Notes: generated by a model not told the origin, from the sequence alone. Counted from the first letter of the stretch, positions 10,601-23,160 are shown. The stretch is DNA of 64,000 bases from Vitis vinifera (GCF_030704535.1 NC_081818.1:3113001-3177000), one strand, 5' to 3'. A program made the numbers and translations.

Positions 10601-13059
10601 TTCCCACATGCCCCCGTGTCATTGTGCCACTGGTTGTGCCACATGAAGGCACCAACGTGTGCGCAAGTCTTGCATGCTGCCACGCCAACATGCTTATGCA
10701 CTGCTGATACGCATACATGCCAACAGCTTGTGCACACATCCGAGGCTTCCATTCCACTCACTACACCTTGTGTTGCTCGTGGTCTGCTCATGGGGCCAAG
10801 GTGCTGCCCACATGAAGCCACAATGCTGACATGCTTAGTTTGAGGGGCTAACAAATATCTTGGTATGCCCATTATTTAAGAAATTTTATTATTAACTGTT
10901 TGAAATATTAACAATTATAAATGCATAATGAAGATCATTAAATTAGAAGCTCAAATTTTGACCTTGTTTTTCTTTTTGTGTGTGTGTGAGAGAGAGAGGA
11001 GAGGGGGAAGGTTTTCAGAGCAAAGAAAAGCTAGCCAAGTTCAACAATTTTGGATATATCATCTTAACTATAAATAAATAAAATAAAATAAAAATAAAAA
11101 CATAATTTTAGAGGTTTGATATAGTCCTTACAAGCTATGGCCTGTCTGGAGAATGACTTCCGGAGCCATCCAATACGGGGTGCCTTTCATGGACTTGGCA
11201 CCTGAAATGGTAGCCTATGGCAACCAATGTCTCAATCAGACGAGATTTTGAGCAAAAGTAATCACAAAAATTAAGTCAACTGAATAAATGAATAAACACA
11301 GAGCAGATAGTGTGTACCAGCTCCACAACCTGCTTGGAAGCACCAAAATCTGCAAGTTTAATGCATCCTTTATTATCGACGAGGATGTTTGCCCCCTAAA
11401 TGTGGGTCAAAAATACATGTCATCTCCTAAGAAGGAAAGAAGAAATAAGAGAGAGAATAAGTGAGAGTGAGAGAGGGGGAGAAAGAGAGACAGCACCTTG
11501 ATGTCCCTGTGCATAATTCCATTGTTGTGAAGATAATCTAGTCCCAATAATAATTGTTTTGTGTACATTCTTATCACCTGCTTAGCAAAGTAGTAGATGA
11601 TATTAGCATTAAAATAACAACCAAAATGTGCAACATCAAGATTGGTGATCACTCACAGCCTCAGGGAAAGATCCAAATTTCCCCAAAAGTGATGAGATGG
11701 ATCCACCAGGAACAAATTCCAACAAAATATTCAAGGTCTCCTCCTCCCTGACTATACCCAAATACCTCTGCATAACGAAAACAACGAATGTAATTGGAAC
11801 CCTGATAAGTATAGTCAGTTTACTTTGTCAAACATTATTACCCATTTTCTACTCAATTTCATTCATTTTGTCTGGAAAATATCAGAATAAGAAAAAGGTA
11901 GAAGATCATACTCACAACAATGTTTGGATGAGAGAGATTCTTAAGAAGCTTCACTTCTTCTTCAAGTTCCCTAATATGAGCCTACTTAGCATTAACAATC
12001 AAGACACTTAGTCAATAAATGCTATTCTTTGATTAATCACCTCACAATAAATGCCAAATCAACCAAAATTGCACATTGCTCCTTTCGGTTGCTCAGAAAA
12101 TAGACAAATAAAAAATTTGAGCATCAAACAGAGGCAAGTTGTTTCATTTCTCAGTTTTCTCAGCAACCAAAGCCGAGGTAAGAAAATTACAAACTACTAA
12201 TCACACAATAACTAAAACTCGATAAGATCATAACAGTAACTTTATAACAGAAATTACATTCAAACCTGTGCCTTCTCTTTTGTAGCATTGCTTGTGGTGA
12301 TCAAAACCTGAAAATTTAAACAGCAAGCAACTCAAGACCCCAATGCCAAACCAAAATTGATGAAGATCTTACAAAAACTAACAAGGAAACACCTCAAAAG
12401 AACTCCTACTCCATATTAGTCAAAACCCTTCAAGAATTAACCACAGAAGGACCAGAAAACAAATCCCAATCCCAAAACTTATCCAATCCTTCAACAATTA
12501 ATAAAATAAATAAAAACCCAAAATCCAACTCCAAAATCAAGATTCATAAAAGCCACATTAAAAACTAACTATTAAAGAACACAAAATTAAACTTAAAAAA
12601 CAAAATTAGACACAATCCTCCAAGAATTAAGCACTGAAAGACCGACAATTAAAAAAAACCTTCAAAATGAATGAAAAAAAATCAAAATCCAACTCCACCC
12701 ATTAAAGTTTACTTGGAAAAGAAACACAATGGAACTCAGATTCCAAAATTGATGGCAAAAGAAATCGAAAATGCACAAAAACCGACCTGTTTGACGGCGA
12801 TAAGCTCTCCAGAATCGAGATTCATGCCCATATAGACACGACCGAAGGCGCCACAGCCGATCAGCTCCCCTTTTCGACATCGGATCGAAGGCGCAGTGGC
12901 GTCTTTGGGAATTAGTGGCGGAGGGGAGGCTCTGGAGAAGACTCTGGATTTGCGAATGCAAGAGTTGATTTTGTCGACTAGGGTTCCGGGGGAAGTGTCG
13001 TCGCCATCGGGTGACCGGAGGACGAGCGACCGGCGAACTGATCCGAAAATGTCTTGCAT
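4686..13059 (-). CDS. ANP1: NPK1/ANP-type MAP kinase kinase kinase
   Basis: Seventeen coding exons join in frame (minus strand): 13059-12787, 12307-12266, 11981-11916, 11767-11657, 11577-11497, 11395-11318, 11214-11132, 7536-7455, 7317-7217, 6814-6775, 6650-6591, 6514-6465, 6362-6155, 6053-5817, 5451-5114, 5023-4956 and 4780-4686, giving 670 residues (Arabidopsis ANP1 is about 666). The N-terminus [13 protein letters not shown] is diagnostic. The kinase domain spans about 64-323: glycine loop GCGAFG at 68-73, Lys90, HRD 187-189, DFG 207-209, APE 234-236. A Ser/Pro-rich middle follows, then a C-terminal charged helix ([18 protein letters not shown]) matching the region through which NPK1 binds the NACK kinesins, and a basic tail. 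NPK1/ANP kinases drive phragmoplast expansion through MKK6 and MPK4-type kinases. Intron 7 (7537-11131) is swollen by transposons. Confidence 0.93.
8095..8782 (+). mobile_element. 5'-truncated LINE with target-site duplication in ANP1 intron 7
   Basis: The plus strand encodes the tail of a LINE ORF2: a zf-RVT-like block with Cys/His spacing ([19 protein letters not shown]) followed by [16 protein letters not shown]. There is a frameshift near 8455-8470. The 3' UTR ends in TATCAAAA plus poly(A). The 14-base sequence AAATATAAGACAAT occurs at 8081-8094 and again, perfectly, at 8783-8796, a target-site duplication framing the insertion. The element is antisense to the host kinase gene. The truncated 5' end and long target-site duplication are typical of target-primed reverse transcription. 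Confidence 0.92.
9680..10856 (-). mobile_element. collapsed Ty3/gypsy chromovirus remnant in ANP1 intron 7
   Basis: Two direct copies of a GC-richer block lie at about 9680-10021 and 10503-10856, most likely LTR segments. Between them the minus strand encodes the end of a gypsy integrase: [31 protein letters not shown] and a chromodomain-like FLIHWKGM...EASWEKG, with at least two in-frame stops. A polypurine tract (rich in G, 10022-10033) sits directly before a TG start at 10021, fixing the 3' LTR start. Only the end of pol is left, so gag through most of pol is deleted. The outer ends are uncertain; the LTR may reach left to about 9480. Confidence 0.8.
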
Positions 13060-14220
13060 TGTTGTGGGTCTGTGGAACGAGGAAAGGTAGGGTTTTAGAG
13101 ACAAGGAGGAAGCATGATGATGAGAGAGAGGAAGAGGGAAAAAGGAGGGAGAAATTCTTTTTTCAAATTTATATTTTTTTAAATAAAAATAAAACATCAA
13201 ATGTTAATATTAAAATATTTAAATTAAATTAGCCTACAATTATTCACAATTTCAGATGTAATATCCTGAAATGTACATGTAGTAGTACAAGCAAAATCGA
13301 AAAAATCAATAAATCGATCCAAATCAATTAAAATTGATTATATTGGTTCGGTTTTCAATAAAAAAAAAATCAATTCCATTTGAGTATTTTGAAAATAGAC
13401 CTTATTTGATATTTGATAAGTTTTTTATATTAGATTATAATTTATTATTTTTATATTATGATCAAATTAATTCTAAATGTATTTGATATATTTTTTATAT
13501 CAAATCTAAGTTGATTTCAATTAATTTTAAAAATAAAGTAGACTTAAAGTCTAATATAAACTAAAATTATAAGCTTTGAGTTGAAAACAAACACAAATCT
13601 ATACCTGGATTGAGGACTAAAAGGTCATTAAGTTAGATAGAAATCGATACACAAAAACCAAATCAAATCAATCTCAAAAGACTCAGTTTGGTTCTTTCTC
13701 TTTACTTCAAATGTAGTTGATTCAGTTTTTATTACATATAAAATCGATTATATTCATTCGGTTCATTTTTTACTCAAAAACCAACCAAACCACCCTCATT
13801 TACACCCCTAAAAACAAGTCTTGAATTGATAATAGGTTTATACTTTTATGTTAATTGATAAGAAATCAAGTTTTAACTGAAAAAACACGTTATGCAAGTT
13901 TTAATGGGAAATAATTTTCTAAAAACTTATTCCCAAATTGATTATTTTTTATAAAAATAAAAAAATAAAGGTATTTTTATGAGTTTTTTTTTTTAATACT
14001 CTAAAATATAAGTAAAAATACAAAGAATGATTTGAAAAACTCTTGAATTATGTATAAATGTATAATATATTAACATAGAATAAGTTTTTAAAAAAAACAA
14101 ATTTTAAACAAATATTTTTATTCCTCAAAATAATTAAAAACCATTTCTAAAGAAAATTATTCCTAAAACATTGTCCATGTTCCAAGTGTACAAAAATCAT
14201 TATAAGTGTGACCAAAATAC

Positions 14221-14258
<38 letters not shown>

Positions 14259-15453
14259 TTCATCCTTATAATAAAAATGTGAAAATGGAGATAAAATGAA
14301 TAATAATAATAATAATAGTCTTTTAAATATATCAAATAATTAATAATATTTTTCCTTTTTTTTTTTTTTGAATGAATAATGTGTAAGGCTTAACTTTTGA
14401 AATTGAAGTTGGTACAATTTTCATAAAGGTCGGTTAAACCTTTTAAAAAGGATAATTGAGAGGTGCAGGTTGGGAGTTTTGGCCCCCTCATTTCCACAAC
14501 TTTTGCAACCCCCTATTCCCATTTGAGCCATTTTCCTTCTCTCCAAACAAAATAATAATAATAATAATTAAAAATAAAAATAAAAGCCCATTTCAAACCC
14601 TACCAAAACCAACTAGCTAGGGGCTCCACACAAGGAAAAAAAAGCATCTTGAGAAAAGAGTCACCCCATTATTTTATGTTTTCATTCAAAATTGACATAT
14701 AAAAAAGTATCGATTAATTCATACTTCAAAATTAGAATTTAGGGTTTAAGCTTTACAATATAAAACACGATTGATGTCGACAATCTTTGTCCAATAATTC
14801 ATGTTTCAATTGGGATTTAGGGTTTGAGATTTTATGATGCAGAACATAATTGATATCATTGGTTTTCGATCAATAATAAACAAATCCAATAATAAATAAT
14901 AGGAAATAACTCATGTTTCAATTAAGATTTAGGGTTTAAGGTTTACAATAGGAAACACACAATTGATATTATCAGTCTTTGGCTAATAAACAAGCCCAAA
15001 AATAAGTCATAGCTAATAATTCATATTTTAATTAGAATTTAGGATTTAAGATTCATGGTTATGAACTCTAATAAACAAACCCAAAAATAAGCAATCAGTG
15101 AAACCAGCCAAGGCCCAGGAGGGGCACATGCCCCCTCTAAAAAATTAAAATCATAATAAGGGTTCTGAACCTTAGTTTGAAAACATGTTTTCCACTGCAT
15201 TATATACCATTGTCTCTCCCTATTTTTGCTTCCTCTGAAATAATTCTTTTATTTATGTCTCTTCAAGCACATTTCTAACTCTGCCATTGTATGCCAAATG
15301 TACATATCATGAAGCAAAGCTTTGTAGTTTACATACACTTTTGAATAATAATTCAATCCAAGTTTTTGGTTATAAATACATCTCCCCTTCCTTCCTCAAC
15401 ATATACCACAATTCACCACATGGAATCCCCAAAACCTGATCATCTTCTTCCTC
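13060..15453. other. intergenic region between the MAPKKK and GUX-like genes
   Basis: This holds the promoter of the minus-strand kinase gene (TC-rich leader just right of 13059) and the 3' flank of the GUX-like gene. It is AT-rich, with a (TA)n run at about 14222-14253 and a degenerate tandem repeat at 14713-15100. A block at about 13290-13800 with inward-facing CGATC/GGTTCGGTTT-type motifs may be an old transposon. No gene is seen. Confidence 0.6.
14713..15100 (+). repeat. degenerate ~110-bp tandem repeat with TTTAGGGTTTA-like cores
   Basis: Four diverged units start near 14713, 14793, 14905 and 15015. Each contains a phrase like AATTCATGTTTCAATTAGA followed by ATTTAGGGTTTAAG, then a stretch ending near an AATAAACAAACCCA-type sequence. 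The first unit is shorter. Spacings are about 80, 112 and 110. The TTTAGGG within each unit matches the plant telomere unit but is not in a tandem TTTAGGG array. Confidence 0.75.
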
Positions 15454-17574
15454 CTACAAATCAACAAGCATCTTCTGTCTGGGGTCTCTGACTTCCATCT
15501 TCCAATGCCCATCAGACAAATTCTTCTTCTGAGCTATCTTCCTCCACTTCCTTATCCTCTCATCCTTCTTCTTTGTCAGCCCGCAGTACCCCCACAACCC
15601 CTCCGGCATGGCGTCGTACACCTCCCACCACCTCCTATGAGCCGAGTCGCTAGCAAAAGGATGATGATCCAGCTTGTCCCAGTTGCAGTCATAGTCTCTA
15701 TAGCACATCCATGGCTTCACCCCTAAGTAATGAATCGCATACACATTCGCCGGGATCTCATGTTCGTTTTTCTCTTTGAAGATCTTGAGGAAGTTCAGCC
15801 TCCTCGGCCACCGGTGCCACCATGTGAAGACTTCATTGAGAAAGCCCTGATCGCCCCCGTTATATGACACCATTGTCTGGCTTTTCTCCATTAGGGTTTG
15901 GAACATACACTCGGAGGGCTCCACCACCATGATCCCAGAGTTGAACAACACTCGGTTATTCCCTACTGCTGATAATTGTGGATAAACAAACAAGGAATCC
16001 ATATTGTTTAGGACGATAAAGTCGGCGTCTATGAAGATGATTTTATCATACTCAGTGAGCTGCCATAGCCTCAGCTTGCTGTAGTTCCACTCATTGTAGG
16101 CATTCTTTTTTGCATTAGGGCTTCGGATTCTTTCAATGTGCTTGATCTTCCACCCTGCAGCCCTAAGGCCTTGGAGGGATCGGGAAGTTATGGAATTGTC
16201 GGCGAGCAGGACCAGGTCTTTGGTGGATCCGGTTTGGGTGATGCTCTGGGCCAAAGCTATGGCACCACAAACATAAGCCTCAGAAGAATGGAGGATGGTT
16301 GCATAGGCTTCTCTTGGTTTGTTGATTGCGTAGTTGAGAGATGATGGTGTGGATTGTGATATATAGCGTCTCCACCTCTCTTTGCCTGCATGAATAGAAA
16401 CCGAAAATTCAGTTCAAGGTTCATTATTATAGTGGTGTAGAATTGAATCAGAAGTCATTAATCAGAACCCAAAGTAGCAACATGCATGGCTAAAATTTGC
16501 TCAAGGGAGATATTAGGGTTTAAGAGAGGACGGATGATCTTGTGTGCTTGTAAACAGGTAGGTTTTCCAATTGAAGGCATTAGGTTTAGTTTTGGTTTTT
16601 GATCATTAGGGTGCTAAAGTGATGACAAAATCTTTAGTTATAACCTTACTCAACAATTGAAAGAGACTTGTGACAATCTAAGGAGGAGTTTGTTTTTCGT
16701 TCAAACATGTTCGAATTTGTTTGAAATTTGAATATAATTGATGTAAAAGCACACACAATTAACTTGAATTCAATCCAATCTAATATCTGATTTGAGACAG
16801 TTGATCCAAACCCAACTCGGTTTCATTTTTCTAACTTTGGGTTGCTTGAATTAGATTCAGATTGATTTGGTTATATGATTCAAAATGTACCCACAAAGTT
16901 CTTAAAAAACCATTTTTTATATATTTTTACCAAAATTTAAATAGTAAGTGGGATAAAATTTCTAAATAATAATAAAAAATTATATATATAATGAAAAATA
17001 TATGATATATATAATTTGAATATTTTTCTTAAAATGTAAAAGGATGATAAATAAAATGAGTATTATCATATAGCATAATATAAATTATAATTATTATTAA
17101 AATATTATATAAGATTTATGCTAAATTCGAGTTGTTCAAACTTTAACCCCACCCAAATTAAAATTGCGTATAAAAACCTTAATTCATATCTAACCTAATC
17201 ATTAAAAATGATTATCCAGATCCATCCAAAATTAAGTTGAGTATGGATTTGGTTGGGGCAACATTACACGCCTATGTAAAATATTATTCAAACTTCAATT
17301 TCACATAAACAATCAAAACTTTTACCAACTATCTAAAATTTAACTTCAAAAACAATTTTTCACTAAAATATTTGAAATCTATCGAAAATTTAGGAAAAAT
17401 AAACTAATAAAAAAAACAAACAAACAAACAAATGGGAATTGTCATAATGGACTAGTTTTTATGAAGAGTTTACATCCTAAATCTCAACATTTGTACAATT
17501 ATTTTTAAAATAATCTTTTTTTTAAATGGAAAACTAACACCCTCCACCTTAACTTCAAAACCATAAAAAAAAAA

Positions 17575-17609
<35 letters not shown>

Positions 17610-19075
17610 GACACAAATAAACAAACAAGCATTGTCATATTGGGTTGACTTTTTTGAAGTGCTTACACCCTAATTCATGAACCACCTAATGCTTTGGCGT
17701 TACATATATAGAAAAAATCGATTCCAAAGTTAGTAATTCTTAGACCCACCATCTAGGTTTAGACTCTAGAGTATATATATATATATATATGGTAATGCTC
17801 ACCAACCACTTATAAATCCATCTTGCATGCCTTCTCAAACTTCTACCTAATGAACTGGACTTGTCTCCAAACTTTAAAAGTTAAAACCTTATTTAACCAA
17901 TGGATTGTGGGATTGATACAAAAAATTATTTCTATAATTAAGGTATATAGAATCATGGGTTTCTTATGATAGACAAAGGTAAAAAATCCATTATCTTAAT
18001 TCTAATTATAAACCAATTAAACAAAACCTAAACCTATCTTGATATTTGGTGACCAAAACTGATTTGTTAGGTGTATACACTGAGATTCTTCCTATATTCC
18101 CTATCTTTTTCCTTGTTTGCAAATTCCCTTAACCCCAACATCTCTATCATCTTCCTCAAATGAGGTCTTCAATAAAATATGAGTAGGAATACAAAACCCT
18201 AATTCTGAAAAAGAAAAAAAAAAAAATTGGATCTATGAAACAAATTATTAACATATTATGAGAAGTAAATTCGAAGAAATTGGTATTGTTTTCGTGTCGA
18301 GTTTAGTAGAAATTTTGAAGGAATTTTGAAGGAAAGCTCATTGTAATGGTCGAAAATTAAACTCACCGAATTCTGCATAAGGAGGAGCAAGTTGGCAACT
18401 CCCCACAGGCATGACCAGCTTGTGCTTCAGCTTCCTCAAATCAGGCCTGTAAACCCAGTAATCCTCTCCATGCTCCACCAGATCATCGCATCGGAAAATC
18501 TCCCGCATGGGCCCACAGGACCCAACAAACACGACGATTACTGTCTGATCAATGTCACCCCTCGTCAGCCCACTCTTTACTGCTAGATTAGCCACCACCA
18601 AATTCACCTGCACCCTGAACACATCCCTCACCCCCTTCCTCCCCTCCACCACCCCATGCCCACATGGAACCCTGGCTACCACAACATCCAGGTCCTCGTA
18701 CAACTCGAGCCTCGGCATCGGGATGTCCGGGCACCGCGGTGCAGCCCATTTCTGGTCTTCATCTATCCACTCCGGGAACAAGTCACCCCACTTGACATCG
18801 CCGGCGACGCGATCAAATGGCACGTGAACTTGGTCTCTTAACCCATACAGTTCTCCAAAATCTTGGTCACCAACATTAACCAACCCTATTTTGACTCTCC
18901 TACCGTTGAGTTCTTTCGATGCAATACCGAGCCATTTTGGGTTTCGGAGTGAGGTCTCTAGCAAGTAGAGTGGCCGGAGACTTAGAGTGAGGAAGAGGAG
19001 GGCTAGAGAGAGAACAAGGAGAAAGAAAATGAAGAATTTAGGCTTGAAATTGAAAGGTTTAAGACTGGGAGCCAT
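15454..19075 (-). CDS. GT8 family xylan glucuronosyltransferase (GUX/PGSIP type)
   Basis: Two coding exons, 19075-18367 and 16385-15454, give 546 residues across a 1.98-kb GT-AG intron; the junction codon is a split Gly. The chosen start (MAPSLKPFNFKPKF) puts a membrane anchor of about 20 hydrophobic residues near the N-terminus, a Golgi type II topology. The GT8 domain lies in exon 2: the DAD metal-binding motif is at residues 356-358 (FIDADFIVLNNMD), followed by FNSGIMVVEPS, NGGDQGFLNEVF and HYLGVKPWMCYRDYDCNW. These are hallmarks of plant GUX proteins, which add glucuronic acid to xylan; the sequence looks closest to the GUX4/GUX5 branch, whose activity is less certain than that of GUX1-3. 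A further in-frame start upstream (19258) would spoil the signal anchor and is unlikely. Confidence 0.9.
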
Positions 19076-20754
19076 TAATTTTAGGGTTTTGCTGCAAATA
19101 TTTGTGGGTTGGTGAAGAAAACCCCTGAGTAAATTGTGTGTATTTATTTCGACAGACAGGGTTTTGCATGGCGGCACGTTGGCACAGTCAATTCCATGTC
19201 TTTTTCTTGCATTCAGTTTTACCCCACGCGCTGCGCGTGTGCGCGTGTATTTAATCAATTTACCAAAAATCTACGCAATTATGGAGAAAATCCATTTGGG
19301 TAGAGAAAGGTAATTAATGCATGAAATTAAAAGCAAAATGGGAAATTAATTTGATATTTTAAATCAATTGGAATTTTTATTTTTATTTTTTTCAAAAAAT
19401 GGATTAGTGTATTAGGGAAAATATTTAATATTTTTTTTGGATTATTTGACTAAAAGGGTAAATAAAAACTCAATTTCGGAAATTTAACTCTTCTTTCTTT
19501 CTTGATATCATTTTGACAAAAATACCCTTATTTTCTCTTTTAATAATAACTCTTTCTTTTAAAACATACATAAAAATGCTTGAAATAGTTAAAGACATTT
19601 ATGTCTAAAATGAGTTTATTTTCAAACAAAAAGACGAGTTAAATTCACAAATACAAATATCATTCTATCTATTTTAACCAATTAATTTTTTTATATTATT
19701 GAAGTTTAAATTCATAGAGCGTGTCATACACGCGCCATAATGGCAAGTATAGAGGGTTGACATAAATAGGAAGTGCAGTAATCATGTAATTAATTAAGGA
19801 AAATTGCATTTAAATAGGTTAGAGTTGAGATATAAATGGATGGTGGCCATGGCCCACATGACCCACCAACTTGTAATCTACACCGTTTGATTAGGTGGGT
19901 GGGTACCAAATCAGTGGTGTATAATTCTCATAATAATAGTTGGCCTACATAATAATAAAATATTTGCCCATGGAAAAGAAAATTGGATATGATGGAACAT
20001 GTTTCCAACCAAGATTTTTTATTATTATTATTATTTTAAAAGAAAATCTAAAATATCTAAATTTTATTTTATTTTTTATGATTTGCAAATATTTTTACAA
20101 CAAAATATTTTCATTTTCTAATTTTGAAATTTTTTTTTAAAAAAAAAAGTAAAAATGATATATAAAAACATTTTTTTTGAAAAAATAATTTTAGGAAATT
20201 ATTCAAAATGTTGCCTCCAATTTAAAGAAAAATTGTCAATGGTTGAATAATTATGTATTATTTTTAAAAAAATTAAGAATTTTAGGATTTATTTGTAGAT
20301 TATTCTTGAAAATATAAAATAATTTTTTTAATTTGAAATGTATATTGAATACTTTTTTTTTTTTTACCAAAAATACTTTTATTTAGAATTTGTTTTGAAG
20401 TTGTGTTGTCATTTAGAATTAATTTGAGGTGTTTTAAGATATTTTTTGTAAAATATTTTGAGAAATAATTGAAAATATTGAGAATAATTTAGGAAGTTTT
20501 TTATTATATATAAGTGCATAATATTTTTATACAAAATAAATCAATGAAATTATTTTTATATTTTATTTCTTAAATACAAAATACTATTTTTTTTTTCGAA
20601 ATGTTTTAAAAAGGCATTGCCAAATAGGTCCTCCCAAATAAAATTTAATTAAAAAATTATTTGAAATTTATTAAAACTTTTAAAATTATATAAATTATGA
20701 TTTTAGCTTCAAATGGAGAACAATTTCTTATTTTTAAAATAAATAAATAAATAA

Positions 20755-20758
<4 letters not shown>

Positions 20759-20828
<70 letters not shown>
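20759..20828. repeat. long (AT)n microsatellite
   Basis: About 35 uninterrupted AT dinucleotides follow a short (AAAT)n run at about 20737-20758. It is perfect over about 70 bases and likely length-polymorphic. Confidence 0.95.
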
Positions 20829-20831
<3 letters not shown>

Positions 20832-21165
20832 CAATTATGCTCAAGACGGTTTTTGAAAATTGTTTTAAATGCGCGATACTTTGGAAGAACATATTTTAAT
20901 TATTTTTACATGTTTTCTCATAATATAAAGGAATATAGGGAAAAAAATATTTTAAAACACCTAATAAACTTACAATTCAAGTATTTGCCAACCATTTTAT
21001 TCTTTACCCACTTAAGAGGTTAAGGAATAAATCCATGTCCTTTTCTTTCCCCCTTTTTCTTTTATGCATATGCAAATAAACTTAATATTGTATTAGTGCT
21101 TAGGAAGTGCTTCTCTCAAATATCATTTTTTTAAGTAATATATTAAAAAAAAAAAAAAAAAAACA

Positions 21166-21390
21166 TTAAGGTGGTATTTGTTTTTTGACTTAATAGAAAA
21201 AGTCAAAATATTTGACTTTTTTTTATTAAGCTAAAAATACCTTGTTAATATTAACCAACTAATTAAAGTGAACTTATTATTAAGTTTAATTTAATTATAT
21301 TGGTTGATGTCAATGAGTTACTCTTAATTGAATAGAAAAAGTCAAATATTTTGATTTTTTTTATTCAGTCAAAAAACAAACACAACTTAA
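21166..21390. mobile_element. MITE with ~55-bp terminal inverted repeats
   Basis: The left end (TTAAGGTGGTATTTGTTTTT...) and the reverse complement of the right end (TTAAGTTGTGTTTGTTTTTT...) match for about 55 bases with roughly seven differences. The element is 225 bases, AT-rich and without coding capacity, so it is a foldback MITE. It lies about 460 bases upstream of the likely cyclin mRNA start region. Confidence 0.8.
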
Positions 21391-21849
21391 TAAAATCACA
21401 AAATATTTTATTTATATTTAAATATTAAGGGTTTGTTTGGTAACCTTTTCAAAAATTGTTTTAGAAAAATAAATTAATTCTATTTAAAAACTCAAATATG
21501 AAAAATAATTTTATTAACTTATTCTTCATAAAAATAATATAGGTTTATATACGAGACCAAAGTCTCCAAGGTATTTTTAACATTTTTATTATTTTCTTGA
21601 TACTTTTCGGGAACTAAATATAGCGTAAATGATTCTCCGAACATTTCTAATAAAAGTACTAAGCACCAAAGCATTACGTTCTAAAAATGATTCCACGGTA
21701 ATCACTCCCAAATGGACCCTCCTTAGCTGCGTATCTTCATGGCTTTACCCTAAAGAAAAGAACAAAGCTGACAGCCTGACAATTCCCCTAGATGAAGAAA
21801 CCATGCATGCATGCCCCTCCCAGCTTCTCCCACAAAAAAAACCATCACC

Positions 21850-22564
21850 ATGGAAACCCAACAGCCACCGGAAGACAACCATGAAGCAGCACGAATTTAT
21901 GCAGCACTGGGCTTGGTTGAATCCAGAAAGAGAGCCGAAAAGCCACCCCGGGCTCTCTTCCTTATAGCGGCATCTCTCCGGAGATCCATCCGAAAGAATG
22001 AGAAGTTCATACAGACGTCAACGAGGAAAACCACTCCCACCATCACCGACTTCCACAGCTCCAGAGCCCCTTCCCTCACCGTCCAACAGTACATGGAACG
22101 TATCGACAAGTACGCCAACTGCAGCCCCTCCTGTTACGTCGTCGCCTTTCTGTACATAAACCGGTACCTTAAGCGTGTGGGCGTCCGCCTCACTTCCCTC
22201 AACGTCCACCGCCTGCTCATCACTGCCGTCATGCTAGCGGCCAAGTTCATGGATGATATGTTAGTAGTAATATTACTGATCTCACTGAAAATGTGGCTGT
22301 TCATGGATTAATATTGAACCGTATGAATGCAGGTTTTACGATAACGCATTCTACGCCGTGATTGGGGGGCTAAGCATAAAAGAAATGAACAGTCTGGAGG
22401 TGAAGTTGCTGTTTGATATGGATTTCAGGCTCCATGTGACTGTAGAGACTTTCAGGCGGTGCTGCGTGAAGCTGGAGGAGGAAGCTGCCAGCGGCGGAAA
22501 TCATGGGGTCAATGAATCACAAGCTGCATCCACCATTTCAGGGTATACTTGCAGGTCCATCTAA
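21850..22564 (+). CDS. U-type (P-type) cyclin, CYCU3-like
   Basis: Two coding exons, 21850-22259 and 22333-22564, give 213 residues; the junction splits codon 137 (AT|G). The start is chosen for its strong ACCATGG context; an in-frame ATG at 21811 would add 13 residues. The cyclin box covers about 32-180: PPRALFLIAASLRRS, then YMERIDKYANCSPSCYVVAF (81-100), LYINRYLK, SLNVHRLLITAVMLAAKFMDD and, after the intron, FYDNAFYAVIGGLS and MNSLEVKLLFDMDF. This order and small size fit plant U/P cyclins, which are related to yeast Pho80-type cyclins and bind CDKA; Arabidopsis members are linked to phosphate and nutrient signalling. The N-terminal IYAALGL...EKPPR segment resembles the CYCU3 branch. Confidence 0.88.
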
Positions 22565-23160
22565 TTAGATATTTGATTTTTTTTTTTTTTTTTTTTTTTG
22601 TGAGTTGAAGTAAAATAAATTATGAATAAATAAATGTTAATTTTTATAATTCTTTTTTTTATTATTTTATATGGATAAAGAAAAGGAAAAATGAAAAAAT
22701 TAATTAATCAATTAAATTAAGATGCAAAAAAATTAAACGAGAGCTGATGGCTGCAAGTTCAGTCAATTAGAACAGAGAAAGCAACCAAGAGGGCATAAAT
22801 TTCAGAGCTCCCAAATGTATGCTCATCAACATATTGAATCACTTGGATCAATTTGGCAAAAATTTTTTATTGCACAAGTCCTGCACAACAAATTCCATTG
22901 TACAACCAACTATGGCATGTTCTACTTCAGAGACCCTGCCACCCCAAAACAGAGCCCACATAATTTTCCTAGTAAAACCACCCTATAAGGAACACAAACA
23001 CTTCAAAGCAATGGAAAATTGATGATTGAAAAGAAATATAGGAACCCTCCGCAGGGCCTGTTTTAAGAAACTTAAATAAAATGGGGGTGATTTAAAATGA
23101 CAGAAAAGCCTGGCACCACCAGGTTGTTGAGGGAAGGTCCATGGGTAAACCGTTATACCC
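22565..23160. other. convergent 3' regions of the cyclin and MIRO genes
   Basis: About 600 bases between stop codons hold the 3' ends of both genes. A long T run lies at about 22577-22599. On the minus strand a TTTATT at about 22866 reads AATAAA, a possible poly(A) signal for the MIRO gene. No other gene is seen. Confidence 0.5.

Larger units (their letters stand above)
19076..21849. other. divergent promoter region and AT-rich spacer
   Basis: This 2.8-kb spacer separates the divergently transcribed GUX-like and cyclin genes. It is very AT-rich, with homopolymer runs, a long (AT)n microsatellite at about 20759-20828 and a MITE at 21166-21390. No coding exon is recognised. A TGTTTGGTAA-type phrase at about 21430 may mark another MITE end. 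Confidence 0.6.

Noticed and set aside
14713..15100. Interstitial telomere array
   Set aside because: TTTAGGG occurs once per 110-base unit, never as adjacent repeats.
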